From Chloroflexota bacterium (GTDB taxonomy: Bacteria > Chloroflexota > Limnocylindria > P2-11E), in NCBI GenBank assembly GCA_005889445.1, contig VBGS01000169.1:1-27385 (forward strand): 27,385 nt of DNA, read 5' to 3'. The position numbers and the translations under genes are program-made. The notes under the pieces were generated by a model that worked only from the letters and a program-made list of their open reading frames with translations, made no database searches and had not been told where the DNA came from. Shown here piece by piece: positions 24,791 through 27,385 of this stretch (position 1 is its first letter; each line of letters starts with the position of its first letter).

Positions 24791-25918
24791 TCAGGCCGGA
24801 ATGCGAAGCGGCATCACCACGTGCAGATAACTGTCGTCGCCGACGATCCGGACTACCCCGGGCGCGAGCGGCCCTCCGAGCTCGAGCGCGATCTCTGGCG
24901 CCGAGAGGCTCTGGAGCGCATCGGCGACGAAACGCGAGTTGAACGCGATCGTGGTCGGTTGGCCCTCGACCGTGGCGTCGATGCGACCGGTGTTGTCGCC
25001 GATCTCAGCCGCGTTCGCGGTGATGACGAGCGGAGGATCGCTCGCTGGGTCCACCTGGAAGCGCAGCATGTTCGCCGCGTCGCGGGCGAAGTACGACGCG
25101 AGGCGGGTCGCCTTGAGAAGCTCCTCACGCTGCGCCAGGACACGCGTGGCGTGGCTCGACGGGATGACTTGGCGGTAGTTGGGGAACTGTCCTTCGATGA
25201 TCCGGGAAACGAGATCGGCCTCGTCGGTGTGGAAGATGACCTGGCTCTTGTTGGGCGTGACGAGGATGTCGACTGTCTGATCGTCGCTGTCCTGAAGGAT
25301 GCGCGCGACTTCGAAGAGACTCTTCGCCGGGATGATCACCTCGATCGAAGGATCGACGCGGTCGAGTAGGTGTGCGTGGCGGACCGACAGCCGGTACGGA
25401 TCGGCAGCCGCCATCGTTACCATCTCGCCCGCGAACGTCGTGAGGACTCCGGTCAGCACGGGACGGGAGTCGTCGGTGGCGGCGACGAAGGCCACTTCGC
25501 CGATCATGCGACGGAGTGTCGCCTGGCCCATCCGCGTCGTCAGCTTGTCGGGGATCTGCGGGATGATCGGAAATTCCTCCGCGTCCAGTCCTTTGATGTT
25601 CGCCTCGTACGGACCCGACTTGATGTGGACGGTCTTCGTGCGAACGTTGAGCGCGAGCTCGACGGGACCGGCGGGAAGGGAGTTGACGAAGTCGATGAAG
25701 AGCTTGGCGGGAACGGTGATCGCGCCCTCGTCCTCGACCTTCGCGGGGACCCAGCAATTGATGCCGACTTCCAGATTCGTCGCTGTGAGGCGAAGTCGTC
25801 CGGCATCCGTACGCAGGAGAACGTTTCCGAGGATCGGAAGACTTCCGCGTGTCGACACACCGCGGCCGGCGAGCGAGAGTCCGTGCGCGAGGTTCTCCTG
25901 CAGGCACGTGACTTTCAA
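24791..25918 (-). CDS. dnaN: DNA polymerase III beta subunit (sliding clamp)
   Basis: The beta clamp is a ring-shaped dimer that tethers the polymerase to DNA. It is 375 residues from the TTG at 25918, the normal length. The N-terminus (M)KVTCLQENLAHGLSLAGR is the family start, and RGSLPILGNVLL, the RKMIGEV-like TLRRMIGEVAFVAATDDSRPVLTGV segment and the C-terminal MPLRIP (canonical MPMRL) are present. The TTG is preceded by GGGAGG with a five-base spacer, so it is well supported over an ATG 13 codons upstream that gives an atypical extension. The promoter should lie within the origin region. Confidence 0.97.
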   Translation of the reverse strand: MKVTCLQENLAHGLSLAGRGVSTRGSLPILGNVLLRTDAGRLRLTATNLEVGINCWVPAKVEDEGAITVPAKLFIDFVNSLPAGPVELALNVRTKTVHIKSGPYEANIKGLDAEEFPIIPQIPDKLTTRMGQATLRRMIGEVAFVAATDDSRPVLTGVLTTFAGEMVTMAAADPYRLSVRHAHLLDRVDPSIEVIIPAKSLFEVARILQDSDDQTVDILVTPNKSQVIFHTDEADLVSRIIEGQFPNYRQVIPSSHATRVLAQREELLKATRLASYFARDAANMLRFQVDPASDPPLVITANAAEIGDNTGRIDATVEGQPTTIAFNSRFVADALQSLSAPEIALELGGPLAPGVVRIVGDDSYLHVVMPLRIPA

Positions 25919-26231
25919 GTCGTCCTCCCACACCGTCCTAGGGAAAGATAGATACAAGCAGTAGTGGCAGCCGTAGCGCTGTGGACTATGCGGCTTTCCT
26001 CATCGTCTGTGCTGCGGTGTGACCTTGATCAGCTGTGGACGGGCAGTTGACACCGGTGGATGCGTTCCCGCGTAACGTCATCGTAAACGACAGTCGTAGG
26101 CGAAGTGAACACGGAAAACAGGCCTCTGTCCACAAATAGAGCACCTTATCCACAGGTCCGCAGGCCTTATCCACACCCGTCTAGTCGTGGGGGCTGGCCC
26201 CCACACCCCTCGCTCTCTGCGGCGGGAGCCC
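25919..26231. other. oriC: Putative chromosomal replication origin (oriC) between dnaA and dnaN
   Basis: This 313-base gap holds several DnaA-box-like 9-mers. Two are perfect TTATCCACA boxes at 26146-26154 and 26167-26175. CTGTCCACA is at 26126-26134. On the opposite strand TGTGGACTA is at 25980-25988 and TGTGGACGG at 26034-26042, both one or two bases off the consensus. The stretch is less GC-rich than its surroundings around 26070-26145, a candidate for the unwinding element. Location between dnaA and dnaN supports an origin. No gene is seen in it. Confidence 0.82.
26187..26204 (-). terminator. GC-rich hairpin after dnaA (possible terminator)
   Basis: GTGGGGGC at 26187-26194 and GCCCCCAC at 26197-26204 form a perfect inverted repeat lying 28 bases beyond the dnaA stop. 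In RNA this gives a seven-pair stem with a four-base loop. No U-run follows on the minus strand, so termination is uncertain. It may instead be a boundary structure of the origin, since it sits next to the two perfect DnaA boxes. Confidence 0.35.
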
Positions 26232-27385
26232 CTACTCCGTGTAAAGCATCTCCCGCAGGGCGCCGATGTCACGCCGGAAGTCGTCGTTCTCGGCCATCTC
26301 CCGCTCGATCTTTTCGCATCCGTGAAGCACCGTCGAGTGGTCCCGGCCGCCCAGGGCCTCACCGATCCGGAGGAGCGGCGCCTCGGTCTCCTCGCGCATG
26401 AGGTACATGGCGATCTGACGGGGAAGCACGATTTGCTTGTCGCGGGCTTTGCCCTTTATCTGGTCGAGCGGGACGCCGTAGTACTTGGCCACGGTCTCGA
26501 CGATGCGCTCGGGCGAGAGCGATTTGCGCTGCGGGTTGTACAGGATGTTCTGGAGCATGTCCTGCGCGAGCTGGGTCGTCACGGGCACCGCGTTGAGCGA
26601 CGCGTACGCGACGACCCGCGTCAGCGCCCCCTCGAGCTCGCGGATATTCGAGACGATCCGCTGCGCGAGGAAGTCGATGACCGGTGGCGGTACCCCGATG
26701 TTCTGCGCCTCGGCCTTCGCGCGCAGGATCGCGATCCGCGTCTCGAGATCTGGCGCCGAGATATCCGCGATCAGCCCCCACTCGAACCGCGAGCGAAGCC
26801 GGTCCTCGAGCTGCGTGATCGCCTTGGGCGGCCGGTCGCTCGAGATGACGATCTGCTTGCCCTCTTCATGGATCGCGTTGAAGGTATGGAAGAACTCTTC
26901 CTGGGTGCCCTCTTTGCCTGCGATGAACTGGATGTCGTCGATGAGCAGTACGTCGATCCGTCGGTACCGCTCTCGGAAGTCCTCGCCCTTCTGGGCGCGG
27001 ATGGAGTTGATGAATTCGTTCGTGAATTTTTCACTCGTCGCGTAGGCGACGCGCTTCTTCGGGTGCCGAGCCGTCACCGCATGCCCGATCGCGTGCATCA
27101 GGTGTGTCTTCCCGAGGCCCGAACCGCCGTAGACGAACAGCGGGTTGTAGCTGTGGCCCGGCCGCTCGGCGACCGAGAGGGCCGCCGCGTGGGCGAGACG
27201 GTTGTTCGAGCCGACCACGAAGTTGGCGAAGGTGTACCGCGCGTTGAGCACGGCGGTGAGGCCCTGATCACGCCGCTCGACCGGGCCCGCGTGAGCGGCG
27301 CCGTGCGCACCGTTGCCATTTCCCGTCGAGACCGAGCCGCCGGGCCGCGAGCCCGGCGTGGCGACGGCCGTCACGAAGCGAACGT
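26232..27385 (-). CDS. dnaA: Chromosomal replication initiator DnaA (partial, N-terminal domain outside window)
   Basis: DnaA binds its boxes at the origin and melts the duplex. About 384 residues are visible. The frame is open to the window edge, and the first residues (VRFVTA) look like the end of domain I, so the true start lies beyond 27385. A Gly/Ala/His-rich domain II linker follows. The AAA+ domain starts at YTFANFVVGSNNRLAHAAA and has Walker A GGSGLGKTH (near 27102-27128) and Walker B LLIDDIQF. The C-terminal DNA-binding domain has the signature GRDHSTVLHGCEKI. The stop at 26232-26234 leads straight into the origin region. Confidence 0.97.
   Translation of the reverse strand, partial: VRFVTAVATPGSRPGGSVSTGNGNGAHGAAHAGPVERRDQGLTAVLNARYTFANFVVGSNNRLAHAAALSVAERPGHSYNPLFVYGGSGLGKTHLMHAIGHAVTARHPKKRVAYATSEKFTNEFINSIRAQKGEDFRERYRRIDVLLIDDIQFIAGKEGTQEEFFHTFNAIHEEGKQIVISSDRPPKAITQLEDRLRSRFEWGLIADISAPDLETRIAILRAKAEAQNIGVPPPVIDFLAQRIVSNIRELEGALTRVVAYASLNAVPVTTQLAQDMLQNILYNPQRKSLSPERIVETVAKYYGVPLDQIKGKARDKQIVLPRQIAMYLMREETEAPLLRIGEALGGRDHSTVLHGCEKIEREMAENDDFRRDIGALREMLYTE

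Overview
This is a high-GC bacterial chromosome segment that carries a replication origin. On the minus strand, reading from the right edge, it holds dnaA (5' end cut off by the window), an intergenic region with clustered DnaA boxes, then dnaN, recF and a small DUF721/DciA-type gene. That order is the classic origin neighbourhood. The GC content, the zwf-opcA pair, the frequent GTG/TTG starts, GT39-type mannosyltransferases and a PASTA kinase all fit a Chloroflexota lineage (Limnocylindria-like) or, less likely, an actinobacterial relative. The assignment is an inference from gene content. I see no tRNA, rRNA, IS element, phage gene or CRISPR array.

Layout. 1-2157 (+): end of a dipeptide/oligopeptide ABC importer operon (substrate-binding protein tail, then two permeases). 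2169-8544 (-): a tight run transcribed leftward, made of transketolase, lemA, htpX, an anchored beta-propeller protein, a class III CoA-transferase and an enoyl-CoA hydratase-like protein. 8652-14402 (+): gnd, zwf, opcA, then a PASTA Ser/Thr kinase and a PP2C phosphatase. 14374-19244 (-): two GT-C membrane glycosyltransferase genes, one of them a very large fusion. 19283-20002 (+): a DPM1-like GT2. 19999-25918 (-): bifunctional nuclease family protein, rhomboid protease, a PP2C-like/propeller membrane protein, DUF721, recF, dnaN. 25919-26231: putative oriC. 26232-27385 (-): dnaA.

How the genes work together. Transketolase is divergent from gnd-zwf-opcA across a 107-bp gap, so the oxidative and non-oxidative pentose phosphate genes probably share one control region. 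The kinase and phosphatase form a reversible phosphorylation pair. The GT2 probably makes a polyprenyl-phosphate sugar for the neighbouring GT-C enzymes. LemA and HtpX form the familiar membrane quality-control pair.

Most unusual items: (1) a 1239-residue protein that joins two GT-C glycosyltransferase modules and carries a beta-propeller-like domain inside the first external loop of the PMT module; (2) a 99-bp, 98/99-identical in-frame tandem duplication inside that propeller; (3) a membrane protein whose cytoplasmic half looks like a PP2C phosphatase that has lost its metal-binding acids, followed by an external propeller; (4) two independent genes, a PP2C phosphatase and a rhomboid, whose only good start is CTG within a CTGA stop/start overlap; (5) a hairpin-rich leader upstream of zwf.
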